64,000 nucleotides of DNA from Amphiura filiformis (lineage: Eukaryota; Echinodermata; Ophiuroidea; Amphilepidida; Amphiuridae), in NCBI RefSeq assembly GCF_039555335.1, contig NC_092640.1:38856295-38920294 (forward strand), given 5' to 3'. The notes beneath the pieces are model-generated. The model saw only the letters and a program-made list of their open reading frames with translations, had not been told where the DNA came from and did no database searches. Position 1 is the stretch's first letter; each line of letters starts with the position of its first letter. This document shows positions 35,210-46,988 of this stretch, one piece after another. A program made the position numbers and the translations under genes.

Positions 35210-38200
35210 GTAATTTGATTGATCAAATTTTGATTTTTTTTAAATCAATATTTCTTCTTCTTTTTATATAAAAATGTATTGTTTTAAGAGAACTTATCTG
35301 AGAAATACAGATGCCATGGGAAAAAGGCGGAAGATGGGGGTCAGCAAATTTCAACCATATTTTGGCAATTTAATAAGTTTGGATAAGTGTTCATAATAAT
35401 CAGTATGAAAAAATCTGATATGCCCCCTCCTGGGAAATATGGGACCCCTAAAATATGCCCCAAACACGTATTTCCCTGACTTGTAAAATGCCGTTTTATA
35501 CCATTTTTGAAGAAATGTTTGGGACCTAAGACAAGTATCTATGAAAGTAAATTTTTCTACACACCATCTTTCATCCTTTATCTTTAATGAAAAAATATAA
35601 AACAATAAATGTTTATATTGGGATGTTCCATTTATGAACAGGGGTGAGGGCCTATATTTCACATTTTACAACTTTTGAAGAAAAGTGAAATATCACTCTA
35701 CTTTGGCATTTTGGGTCAAGCTGGGAGAAAAAAATCCCAGGTCGACCAAAAATAGCGTATCACACACGATAGACCACCTAAGTTATCGTAAATCGGTTTC
35801 TCCCAGGTCGACCGTAAATTTTGGGTTGCCACATTCGGCCCGCAAACGCCAGGATTTTTAGCCAGGTCGACCCATGACAAGCATGCAAATAGCCCTACAA
35901 ACGTGCCCCGACCCCCGGTGGGGTCACTCCCTGGCAGGGGGGACGCATAGGACCGTTACCACAAGTACAAATTACCCCCTTTTCCAGTCGATTTCAAGGA
36001 CAAATCATGACATTTACCCCCTTTTTTACTCCAAAACAAGGACAAAATGGTACTCTGAAACACCCCTATTTTTTAGATTCCGAGGACACATTTGCAATTT
36101 TGACTCTATTTCAACATTTCAAGGAAGGGATTTTTAGGCCTATGAATGGTTTTTTTTCCAGTAATTAACAAGGGCATCACAGAATGCAAGTAGTACCCCT
36201 TGCATATAAATCAGAACCGAGAACAATATTGATCACGGGATGAGTACAAAGTAGGAAACCAAATGTATTCCTGTGAATTTTTTATCTGGCCATGGGATCA
36301 GGAGAAAAAATAAGAACCCCTTTTTCAATTTACGCAGACATTTGTGCAATAAAACACCCCTATTTTTCCAATTTCACAGACAATTTTTGTCCATGGACAT
36401 GCCCTAAAAATGACCCCTTTTTCCTTGATTTTGGTAACGATCGTGCGGTCAGTATTGCAAGTTGAGTGACCCCACCGGGCCCCGACCATGTGATGAGTAT
36501 AAACCATTGTACGGCATGATACATTCATAACTTTGTGCAAGTGCCGGTGTGACTTTTACGATATCAGTTTCAGTGTCTTGGCATCTAAATTAATTCAGTC
36601 ATATGCCTACTTTCATTTTCGTATTTATTTAATAGAGTAGGCCCTATTCTTGTTTTAGTTTGCAAAATACAGAGGCAGATATAGTCCCGGGATATAGTCA
36701 TACTTCCAAGTGTTCTACTTTCTTTAATTTGCGTCAACAGGCCTAAGCGGCTAGCGCTTAAGCTTACATCCAAGCCGGGCATCCAAGTTCGCATGGACGG
36801 TACTACGAGTCGACTCTCGATGTTTCAGACTTTACTTGTGAGAAAAGGAAAGTAATAAATTATGAGAAGAGCCTCAGAGGTCGCAAATAGGATCAAATAA
36901 AATAATCCAACAAAGAATCACCCTGCCGGACATAGCTAGGCCTACATGTTTTAAACTTATTATCCACCACGAATGGAGTGCCAATTTCTATTAGCCTAGG
37001 CTGTCTTTCTATCAACAAAGGTGGAATCTCCCAGCTTGACCAATTTGGCTCTACTTTGTGACGTCACTGTAGGAGTTCCTCAATCTTTCTCAAATTGCTC
37101 ATTACAGGAGAGAACTTCTGTACATAGGTCATTTATATAATGCAATAAAAATCATGGAGACTTGTTTACTTTTCATAAAACACAAACGTGGATTTTCCCA
37201 ATATGTGACATTGGAATTTATAATGATGATGTATACAACACCAACATCAAATGTAAGATCTTTTCACTGTAGCAGTCCATTTTCTTGAGCCAATAGTCAG
37301 TTATTGCATTGAGGAGTTAAGAAACACATTTAAGAATGCAAAAGTGCAGGGGTAGGTGTTTCTCTTTTACAGCATATTGGTAAAATCGCCAGTAGATAAT
37401 GCCCGGGGGCACTCCAACTTTGGAGGTGACACGCATGTAGGGCTGTTAAGACCCCCTTTTCAGCAGCATCGCTGTCACCCAAAGACCCCATATTTTTTAC
37501 TGAACACATGCTCTGTCACCCAAAGACCCCCTATTTTTCCATTTGATCTGTCACCCAAAGACCCTTACAAGTTGGATCAATTTGAACAGCAATTTTCATT
37601 TATCACTGATTTTGTTACTTATTTTGAAAAAACAATGAAATTTGAAGCCATTTAGAACTAGAAATTCGATTTTCGAGGTTTTTGTGGCGCTGTTTCAGCT
37701 CTCACCCAAAGATTCCATTTAAAAAAAGGTCATGTTCTCACCCAATGACCCCATATTTTTTACATTTTGCTCTCACCGAATGCTAAAAATCATGCTCTCA
37801 CCCAATGACCCCATATTTTTTACATTTTGCTCTCACCGAATGCCCCTTAGTGCGAAAGTGCCAGCCCTACACCTATATCCATTTTTTTTAAGGTCAACCA
37901 TGAATGATCCTAGCATTTAGGTCTAGGTCCGGGGACACTACAAAACTACAAAAATTTTTTTTTTTTTTTTTTTTTGCAATTTCAGTGGCCGTCCTAGGCA
38001 GTCCATTTTCGTGACAGGGCGTCCAAATGACGGCCGGACGGGTCTCTAGCTAAAGCCTTGTCACCGCCTACAGGTGTTGCCCTGTTGACAGTCAAAATGG
38101 TATAGTTTCTGTAATTTTCCATAATTTTTCGCCCTTTTTCATTGATAATTATTCTTGGCGCCCTTAAGTCACACCCTTTTTTTTCTTTAGTCTTTTGCCG

Positions 38201-41200
38201 CCTTTATCTTCCGCCGCCCTTCTTTTTTGCTGCCCCTGATTTAACCCGGGGCTCATGCCCCAAAGTCCCCCCAAAAAAATACGCACATGATGTGAACATG
38301 ACCTTAAACATTTTACCCCCCGAATAGCCAGTATCAGGGGTAATAAATCAAGTCTCTTCCTGAACTTTTTGTTTTTTACACTGTCAGCAGCGGTAAGCTC
38401 CAACCAAGCCATGTGTATTAACCCTTGCACATCTACGGTGACAGTGGTGTGTTAAAATAAGATCAGGGAAAGAAAATTTATTATCCCAGATGCTGGCTAT
38501 TTGGGAGTAAAATATTTAACGACTTCTCCACAATATGAGGTAAAATTTACAAAAAAAGTAATATAAATGGCTAGCGTGTCACAGGCACAATCTCAATCTG
38601 CTGCATAATAGGTCACATTTTTTAAGTTGGGACCCTATTGTGTCACATACACACATTTGACAAAAATTACATGTATTAGTGCTCTATGCCTAATAACTCG
38701 AAAAATAATTATCCAAAGTGTGCAAAAGTATACATTGTCGGAAACCTGAGATATTGAGGATTGCAAATATCTAATGATTTTTCCAGTATACAGGGTGACC
38801 TAGGAAATATACAGGGTGTAACAAAAGAAATATTACAATGTAATGCAATTTGTTGTATGCTTTCTAGTTCATACACAGTGTATTCAAATAAAAATTGAAG
38901 TCCATATTTGAGAAGCCAAAAGTAATGCCCATCCAGACATATATAATTTATAGAGGTTAATTAGTTGTATAACGGAATTACAGGGTGATCAAAATTTGTC
39001 TGATTTTTACATTAAAAAACTATAAATTCTGTTTAGTACAGGCATATGTGACAAAAATGTATGTTCTATTTGTTCAAATGAAATTCATGAACATATCTTC
39101 ATGTCAGAAAGGAACAATTCATTTCAAAATGCCAGATTTGATTATACAGGGTGTTCAAAAAATGAAGAAAACAAATTTCGATGATTATGTAATTACCCAC
39201 ATTCACAATATTATTTATTGATCACAACATGTTATGCCTGGCAATAATTGCACTGACATCTTGTTAATAGTTTTACTGCTGATCTGTGAAAATCAACATA
39301 ACAATTTGACAATCATATAGGGTGATAATTTGTAAGTCTTTATGCAGTTGCATGGCAAATGGCTCCTAAAACAATGTATGGTGTGGATATACTGTATAGT
39401 GGATAACACTAATAATTAATATAAAAGCTTTCAATTGTTTTTAAAAAAATCAAAGAACATGAATTAATAATAGCCTGGCTGCATTAAACCACTGCAGAGC
39501 TATTTCCCCCAATTATAATTCAAAATGGGTAATAATCGGCATTTTCGGGTGGTATTTGTAATCAGTGTCCGAAATAAGGAAAATATGGAGGTTGTCCCGA
39601 GGACAACTAAAGCATAATTTCTGCTTGTCCTCAAAACATTTTGGTTGTCCCCAAAATGTGTCATATTTAAGAGGTAAAATATAGTGGTTGTCCAGAGGAT
39701 AAGTACATATCTCAATATGGTTATCCCCAGTGATTTTTGGACAAGAGGACAAGAGGATAAGTGCTTATTTCGAACACTGTTTGTAATATAGTGAGGCTCT
39801 AATTAATTAGTGATATTAATTAATTGGGAATTAAATTAACATTTATTTAGGTTGGGTTATTACAATAATGCTACTATCCAAATAAAATAATAAGTTAATG
39901 AACTAATATACACGCCGTTATTCATTTATATTGCCTATCCCATTGAAATACACAGTGCGCATCCTCACCCTCGCGCATCCTCACCCTCCTCCACCCCTGA
40001 CCAATTATAATTAACAAGTTATAGTAATTAATGTAAACTTTCTTTATAATTTTATCTTACAGATATTATTAAAGCAATAAATTATCTTCCAAATGAGACT
40101 AAATATACTCAATTGTGATGTCTTGTTTGAGAAATATGAGCATTTGAATGGCAAATAAACGAAAAAATGTGACAAATCCACCCTTTTTAGGGTCCCAACT
40201 TAAAAAATGTGACCAATAGTGTCCTAGATATCATCAGTGCCATGTGGTCGCTGCTAAATTTCATCTCCGGTATCGGTACCAACGCGCATCAGATGATCTA
40301 CTCGAAAGTTTTGTCCCCCCGCGTTTCGTCCCCATTATCATCAAGGTAAAACTTTTTGTTGCATCCCTAATCCCAGATGACAGCAACAACATTTTTCTGT
40401 GACCTATGACCTTTGGATTTTGGGCAGTTTGACCCCAAATCGACCAATTTTCTTCATTTTGAGCAATTTGTTGATGCAGTTGCCATTCCTTGGAAGAAAA
40501 AAGTAATATTCTTTTGAGGGTGCATTAAGCATGATGCAACAGGGTTATTTTTAAATCAGCACAGACGGAATTTTAGTACTGACCCCGGGTACTGACCCCC
40601 AACTAATTATGGAATAGTCCTGTTCTAAGCATTTATCCAAGACAATTTAGGTCCAATTTATTATGTAATAGTGTTGTTGATGTTTTTTTTACTTCTGATC
40701 CCGGGCTTCTGATAGGCTCCCTTTTCATCAAATTTCATTTTCAAGCTTGGAAAATCACCGAACTTGAGTTTAGCATGAAAATACCGCAATTTTGCACTTT
40801 TCTGAAAAAGAGCATAAAGTAAGATGTGCTCATTTTAAAATGGAAAGAGTCTCCACGATTTTTATTTGCTCAATTGTTTAACCTATATTTACTTTATCCA
40901 ACAAGTAAATAACTTTGACAAAAATATTGAGGAACTCTCATAATCATCTTGCAAAATTGGCTTCAAAATTAGGATTTTTTACATTTACCGGTATATACAA
41001 TTGCTGAAAAAGCCATTACTCCCCTCTCTGAAAATGGAACAACCCAAACGTTGTCCAAAGAATTTGTAATTGTTATGTCGAGACAAAATGTGTATATTAC
41101 TTTGAAGTATAAATAAAATGTCTGCAGATCCGTGTTATTATGTGGTTCTAATCAAAAGGTTATTTTTAAATCAGCACAGACGGAATTTTAGTACTGACCC

Positions 41201-44200
41201 GGGGTATTGACCCCCAACTAATTATGGAATAGTCCTGTTCTAAAAGTTTATCGAAGACACTTATGGCCCCAATTTATTATGTAATAGCGTTGTTGATGCT
41301 GTTTACTTCTGATAGGCTTCCTTTTCATCAAATTCATTTTCAAGCTTGGAAAATCACTGAACCTGAGTTAAGCATGAAAATACCGCAATTTTGCACTTTT
41401 CTGAAAAAGAGCATAAAGTAAGATGTGCTCATTTTAAAATGGGAAAAGTCTCCACGATTTTTATTTGCTCAATTGTTTAACCTATATTTACTTTATCCAA
41501 CAAGTAAATAACTTTGACAAAAATATTGAGGAACTCTCATAATCATCTTGCAAACTTGGCTTCAAAATTAGGATTTTTCACATCTATACAATTACTGAAA
41601 AGACCATTGCACCCCTCTCTGAAAATGGAGCAACCCAAACGTTGTCCAAAGAATTTTTAATTGTTATGTAGAGACAAAATGTGTATAATTACTGTGAAGT
41701 ATAAATAAAATGTCTGCAGATGCGCGTTACTACGTGGTTCCAATCAAAAGTTAGTGCACATTTCAAAGTTTTTGTGTCTGAGAAGACCTTTCATGGGTGT
41801 CAATTTGAGGGGGGTCCAGTATCTCCAAGTGGGGGTCCTCAAAAATTTTTTATACAGCCACTGTAAATACTCATGGACACATGTTTGATTGACAAAATAT
41901 GAACAAAATTTGCTGACCCCCATCTTCCACCTACCATCTGAGTCTATCGGATAAACTCTCTTAAGGGATCTAGAATGAGCGTTTATTGCGTTTTGACAGT
42001 ATTTTTTGTGGGACATGAGACTGAGAGCACCTCAGACCTATCGAATTGCATTCTGAATATGAAGCATGTCTTTCTGATATCAAATAATTTTCATTTTTTA
42101 AAAATCATAATATAACACAAATTTTATGACAAATTATAAAAATTTGATATTTTTCAAATTTTTGATATGTAACAGTCCTCGAAGTAAATTATATAAATCT
42201 AATGATATATTCTTAAAGTGTATGTAGCTGGGAGGAAAAGCCGACGGTCAATTGAAAATTTTGACCTTTCATATTGAAGATATGGATTTTTTTCCCAAAA
42301 AGGCCTAATTTTTTTGGGTGTTTTTGGAAAAAAAATCCATATATTCAATACTGAAAGGTCAAAATTTTCAATTGATCGTCGGCTTTTCATCCCACCTACA
42401 TACACTTTAAGTATAAATCATCAGATTTATAAAGTTTACTTTAGTACTGTTAAATATCAAAAATATCAATTTTAATGATTTGCCATAAAATGTGTATTAA
42501 ATTGCAATTTCAAAAATCAAAATTATTTGATATCAGAAGGACATTCTTCGATTCAGAATGCAATTCGATATGTCTGATGTGCTCTAATGTCCCAAAATAA
42601 ATACTGTCCAAACGTTCATACCCCAGCCCTTAAAAACCTATCGTAAATGGCAGCAAAGGCATTGAATGGCCAAAGGCAAGGCCCAGTGCAATGGAATTAA
42701 CTAATAGTATAAATGGTACTATTAACATTCTATGAATAAGCTATGTGGTTTTTCATACCTTGCTCTCGAGAAGTCTAACTGCACTGCAAATTCAAATTCG
42801 CTTTCCGACAGCTTCCCCAGGCCGGGCCGGGATGGGAGCACCCTGGACCACATAAGTCCACATTCATGACATTCAAGGCCAGACTTGCTCGAGAAGTCTA
42901 GCCAAGAATTTGCTCACCGATAGCTTCACATTCTAGGCTAGAGACCATCCATTGTGCATTCAAAATCTAGTCGGATTTGCTGAAGCATGATCATGCAGGG
43001 TCAGAATTTCGTTTCACAGTGCGAGAATCAATCTTGATTCTTGCAGAATAAATTTGCGGGAATCATTTGGATTCTTGCAAATCAACTTCTGTGTAAACTG
43101 CAAAAGTTTGCGAGAATCAACTTTGATTCCCTGTTCATACATATGCGCTATATAACGGCGCGCGTGATTGGTCGAGAGCCGGGCATAAACAGCGTTTATG
43201 CCCGGTGGCCCGGATGTGCGATTGCAGTGGTAGGGAGAACGAACGAAATTCATGGTTTTTAATGACAGTGAATGATGTTTCTTGTTATTTTTTGTTAATA
43301 TTTTGATGAAATATGAATCACAAAATGTTCTGGTATGTATGAACGGGCAAGCGCCCCTCGGGCATAAACAACCGCTTAGTCATGAAAATATATGAATGAA
43401 CCCCTAAATTATCTGTTTACGATAATCTTTGCGAGAATCCATTCATGGATTCTCCCCGAAATTCTGACCCTGATGATGTCGTGTAACGCAATCATCCATG
43501 CAATGGAAGTTCAGAAGTACATGTAAACACAGCCGATCACGACAGGCATGACAGGCTATATCGCATCAAAAATGTTGCTAAAATTACAATCAGCAAAATT
43601 TTAGACTGTCCAAAATAGGCAAATCTTGCTCAAAAGATACAGTTGACTCATAGTCATACTCATGGAAATGACTTTCATCCAAATTTCAACATAAACATCT
43701 GGAATAAATAATCTCCGGTACAAAAAATTGCATCGCTGTATGACCGAAAAACAATAGCAACACACTCTAGCATTGAAATTTGAATGCAAAGCTATCATGT
43801 GAAATTTTGAAGCTAGAGTTCTCAAGTAAGCCAGATTGGCCGGCCTAGCCCTAGAACTGGCCTCAAAGTAGGCCTACTGTTTTTTACGTACATTATATTG
43901 TGTAAGACCAGAGCCGGGGACCAGAGCAGAGGCACTTTGAGTCTTTGAAAACTTTCTGTAACTTAAACATCTGTAGAATTATTCTGTGTACCGGTAATAA
44001 ATGTATAAGAGAATAAAATTTGGCACTTTACAAATACACTGTTTCTCCTGAATTGTGATCTTATTTGAATGTGTCTCTTTGTAATTATGTGTACCCGTAT
44101 ACTGAAATAACTTTGGTCTTCGTGCATTGCTTTAAATTTTAAATGCAAACTTCTACATCTTAAAGGTGGGTAACCTGATTGAAAATCTCATGCCCAACTT

Positions 44201-46988
44201 TACCTCATCAAAATGCTGATTTTGGTATCAAAAAGCTCATATTTTTCTCATAAACATATTGAAATTTGGCGTTTGAATCGGTGTATTTCGAAGAAATCAT
44301 CAAAAAACTGCGAATTAGTCAAAACTATGGTATACCATGTAGTTTTGACTAATTCGTCCATTTTTTGATGATATCTTGGGAAATACACTGAGTTGGAACT
44401 TCTAATTTCAATATGTGAGAAAAATAGGGCCTAGGCTTTCACTTGAAATCAATATATTACATGATCGTGATAATTATCATTAATAAAGATACTGTAGACT
44501 ACCAATATCACACTGTTGAAATGTCGGTAATTCCATTAGGAATTAGTCACATTTACAATAAAAATTAACATTTTCTTTTTGCATGAGTGCTTGAGAGGGA
44601 TGACATTTTATGTTATATACGTAAGTTTTAAGGGGTACTACACCTAGCCAATTTTTGCTTATTTTTAGTTTTTCTCAAAAATTATAGCGCATTAGTGACA
44701 AGTAAGATATGTATATTATAGGGGCAAGAACTACAACTACTGCACTGAAAATTCAGCAACTCAAGGCAAGTAGTTATTGATTTATCGATCAAATATTGGT
44801 TTTCCCTCATTTTTGACTGTAACTCCACAACTGTTGTCTGTGCTGAAATAAAATTTCCAGTGTAGCAGTTGTAGTCATTGCCCCTATACATATCTTACTT
44901 GTCACCAATGCTCTATAATTTTTGAGAAAAATGCAAAAATAGGCACCAAATTGGGCAGGGGTGTAGTACCCCTTAAAGAATTTGATTTTCCAAATATATC
45001 AGGTAACCTTCCTTTAAATTGTAATGATTGGTACTCATGGCCCCCTTGGAGATCAGTACCTGATACTGAAGGGGCTACCCTGGTTTTAAAAGAATAAAAT
45101 AAATAGATAAATTTCTATAATAACTTATAACCAGTGTAAGCACTAAGCAAACAGCACTAACAGGTCTGTGACTGACTGGTCAACACGGCAACTAACTTGA
45201 AACAGTTACATGTAACACTTATCAATCATCATGTCAGTCGCAGCGACCAAGATTCAAATCGCTATCGCTGATGATCAAATGCTGGTAGCACTTGTGGAAA
45301 CACTAATTAGTAATTACATACATGATGTAGTCTGGAAATTGTGTCACTCACAATTGACTCAAGGTCAACTGGTAGTGACACTTGATGATACAAATGTACT
45401 CGGCTTTGCAAAATACCTCTGATCCATGCTTCAATTTTCTAATAGAGTGAAATATAGATGCTAAGAAAGTCAGCACTATACTGGCAACAAATCCTGCTTT
45501 TTATCAATTTTTATGATAAATCAGCACTGTCATCTGGGCTCAATTTGTAACTAATTTTATACATCTTTAAAACTCGAAATAACGAACCAAGAACACAACT
45601 TTCTCTGTGCTCGCATTTCTTTGCAACAACTTCTTCCGGAGAGTAGGATTTAATCTTTTGCTTAAAGAAGTTCTTATAAGATTTACAGTTTACTTCTGTA
45701 AGGAAAATTTAAATCCTAGACCACTTGACGTCATTGTTTATCAACAAAGGCAAGGGACTGGTCTATCGATGTGCTTGAACGAACCGCTACACTGTTTGAT
45801 GGCTTTCTTGTACTGAATGTAGTGAGCGATTTAAAATACATGTGCCCTGAGCAAACTGCGATGCCTACGCGCACTGGCAAAGAACAATGGAAATTGCCAT
45901 AATTAGCGCGCATGCTGCCGTGCAATGACGTCACATGTCAAGTGGTCTATAGCTCATCTTGTTTACTGATAGAGTAGCAAGTAGTTTCATTTCAACTTCT
46001 TCCAGGGTGTTGGCATAGCATTAAAAGAATACTGGGACCTATGGACAGATTTGTAATTTTCAATTTTTTCTGTGTTTTTTGTGAACAGTTACCTTGGCAA
46101 CCGGGCATTGTTCGCTTTTATGCAGCGGCTACCTCTGACGGACCAACAATTCCCGAAATCCGTATTGACGACAACCTTTCACTTCAGAAGTCGCCAAAGA
46201 ATGTAGAGAGCAGCGGTGAAAAGCGCCCTCTTGTGTTGCTCCTCAGTTGGTTGGCTGCTAAGCAACGCCACCTCAGCAACTTCAGTCGTTTCTATTTAGA
46301 CCAAGGTTGCGATGTGTTAACAATTAAGATAAAACCCATGCAAATTTTGCTGCCAAAATCAGGCTCCCAAGTTCTTGCCAAGAATGTCGTGCAATTTCTT
46401 CAACACACTGAGCAGCAGGATAAGCCCCTCCTTGTACACACATTCTCCGTCGGAGGGTATGTCTACAGCGAGATCTTACAAAGTATGCTTGATGCAGAAA
46501 AGGAGAAAGAAATCACAAGTCGCATCATAGGCCAGATTTTTGACAGCCCAGTGGATTTGGACAACATTCCAATCGGAATGTCAAAAGTACTGCTGAAAAA
46601 TCAAACCATGCAAACAGGGTTACGAAAAAGTCTCGAAATGTACCAAAATCTGACTTTCAACATCGCAGGACAGCACCATCTACGCTGTTCACGGTTGTTC
46701 CACCACAATCCGGTCAAAGCGCCCTCGATTTTCTTCTATTCTGACGCAGATCCAATAACCTCGCCGCGTGCTGTCGAAAGAGCAATCGGTATGCTGAAAG
46801 AAGTCGGTCACGAATCCGTACAGGGTAAAGAGTTCAAGGGATCGCCACATGTGAGTCACATGTATAAGCACAGAGAAGAATATGTGAGCACTTTGAGGTT
46901 GTTTTTGGACCAGATTGATTACTTCAAGAAAGTGTCATCAGAGGAGAGCAGTGGTACTTCATCAGAGAAAACTGAAAGTGCAGTTTGA
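35135..46988 (+). CDS. DUF829 / TMEM53-like alpha/beta-hydrolase-type protein, two coding exons (form A)
   Basis: Exon 1 (35135-35209) joins exon 2 (46089-46988) in phase 0 to give 324 residues; human TMEM53 is about 277. The family is DUF829 (TMEM53-like), with an alpha/beta-hydrolase-type fold and no settled reaction. Visible motifs: RPLVLLLSWLAAKQRHLSNF (about residues 71-90), the nucleophile-elbow-like HTFSVGGY with Ser145, YSDADPIT with Asp244/246, and SPHVSHMYKH with His279. These are the expected order of a Ser-Asp-His triad, which is inferred. The first 25 residues are basic with one terminal acid, so a mitochondrial presequence is possible. No clear membrane segment is seen. The intron is 10.9 kb. 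A second terminal exon at 55301 could use the same first exon. The ATG has an in-frame TAA seven codons upstream. Confidence 0.85.
35900..36490. repeat. Element with GGTGGGGTCACTC ends and CCCCT-spaced interior
   Basis: CCCCGGTGGGGTCACTCCC at the left and TTGAGTGACCCCACCGGG at the right are inverted. The inside has repeated ACCCCCTTTT and ACACCCCTATTTTT blocks with AAGGACAAA spacers. GACCGTTACCAC and GGTAACGATCG are inner inverted ends. Confidence 0.6.
37400..37880 (+). repeat. Element with tandem GTCACCCAAAGACCCC units
   Basis: Begins near GCCCGGGGGCACTCC. Unit words CACCCAAAGACCCCCTATTT and CTCACCCAATGACCCCATAT recur at least six times, ending near GTGCCAGCCCTACACC. The same words in reverse are at 47280-47600 and 51280-51480. 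Confidence 0.75.
38611..40213. mobile_element. 1.6-kb terminal-inverted-repeat element with recurrent ACAGGGTG
   Basis: GGTCACATTTTTTAAGTTGG at the left and CCAACTTAAAAAATGTGACC at the right are perfect inverses. ACAGGGTG occurs near 38794, 38813, 38981 and 39145, with ATAGGGTG near 39316. No transposase frame. A hAT MITE (39563) is nested inside. Confidence 0.75.
39563..39779. mobile_element. hAT-type MITE with perfect 8-bp target duplication
   Basis: CAGTGTCCGAAATAAG at the left and CTTATTTCGAACACTG at the right are inverted. TTTGTAAT flanks both sides exactly (39555-39562 and 39780-39787). 217 bases, nested in the 38611 element. Confidence 0.95.
40544..41760 (+). repeat. Tandem duplication, two copies with about 615-bp period
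   Basis: ACAGACGGAATTTTAGTACT starts at 40561 and again at 41176. The second unit follows the first to near 41750, with scattered substitutions and a small deletion. There is no gene inside. Confidence 0.9.
41961..42633. mobile_element. TTAA-flanked foldback MITE (GAGGAAAAGCCGACGG family), copy 1
   Basis: TTAAGGGATCTAGAATGAGCG and CGTTCATACCCCAGCCCTTAA are imperfect inverses. The arms carry GCATTCTGAATATGAAGCAT, AGCTGGGAGGAAAAGCCGAC and matching inverses. Nearly palindromic over 670 bases. Confidence 0.85.
42840..44600. other. Intronic stretch with small foldbacks
   Basis: Around 43020-43460, GCGAGAATC-type words occur in both orientations about a GC-richer core (43155-43215). Around 44245-44420, GACTAATTCG pairs with CGAATTAGTC. 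No gene seen. Confidence 0.5.
44628..44976. mobile_element. TTAA-flanked MITE family B, copy 2
   Basis: TTAAGGGGTACTACACCTAG and GGGGTGTAGTACCCCTTAA. The interior is very close to the 23591 copy over most of its length (ACAACTGTTGTCTGTGCTGA and AGTAGTTATTGATTTAT), so the two are recent relatives. Confidence 0.92.
45717..45949. mobile_element. MITE with TAGACCACTTGACGTCA ends
   Basis: TAGACCACTTGACGTCATTG at the left and TGACGTCACATGTCAAGTGG followed by TCTA at the right are inverted with a small gap. It lies about 140 bases before DUF829 terminal exon A. Confidence 0.75.
46089..46988 (+). CDS. DUF829 gene, terminal coding exon A
   Basis: 900 bases opening at LPWQPG after a pyrimidine-rich tract ending GAACAG, with the stop at 46986-46988. 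Open reading continues upstream into the intron to an ATG at 46041 (MDRFVIFNFF), but that stretch is the T-rich splice tract and is absent from copy B, so it is not taken as the start. It holds the whole hydrolase-like domain and ends in an acidic, Ser-rich tail. Confidence 0.9.
   Translation, partial: LPWQPGIVRFYAAATSDGPTIPEIRIDDNLSLQKSPKNVESSGEKRPLVLLLSWLAAKQRHLSNFSRFYLDQGCDVLTIKIKPMQILLPKSGSQVLAKNVVQFLQHTEQQDKPLLVHTFSVGGYVYSEILQSMLDAEKEKEITSRIIGQIFDSPVDLDNIPIGMSKVLLKNQTMQTGLRKSLEMYQNLTFNIAGQHHLRCSRLFHHNPVKAPSIFFYSDADPITSPRAVERAIGMLKEVGHESVQGKEFKGSPHVSHMYKHREEYVSTLRLFLDQIDYFKKVSSEESSGTSSEKTESAV

Larger units (their letters stand above)
35210..46088. other. 10.9-kb intron of the DUF829 gene
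   Basis: GT at 35210 and AG at 46087. It holds the repeats listed separately. No conserved coding exon was recognised inside it, so an unnoticed small exon remains possible. Confidence 0.6.

Noticed and set aside
45231-45422. 63-codon open frame MSVAATKIQIAIADD as a small gene or DUF829 exon
   Set aside because: No family recognised, no splice sites tying it to the DUF829 exons, and surrounding sequence is repeat-like.
46041-46088. In-frame ATG upstream of DUF829 exon A (MDRFVIFNFF) as the protein start
   Set aside because: The segment is a T-rich splice tract ending GAACAG, has no counterpart before exon B, and family similarity begins at LPWQPG.
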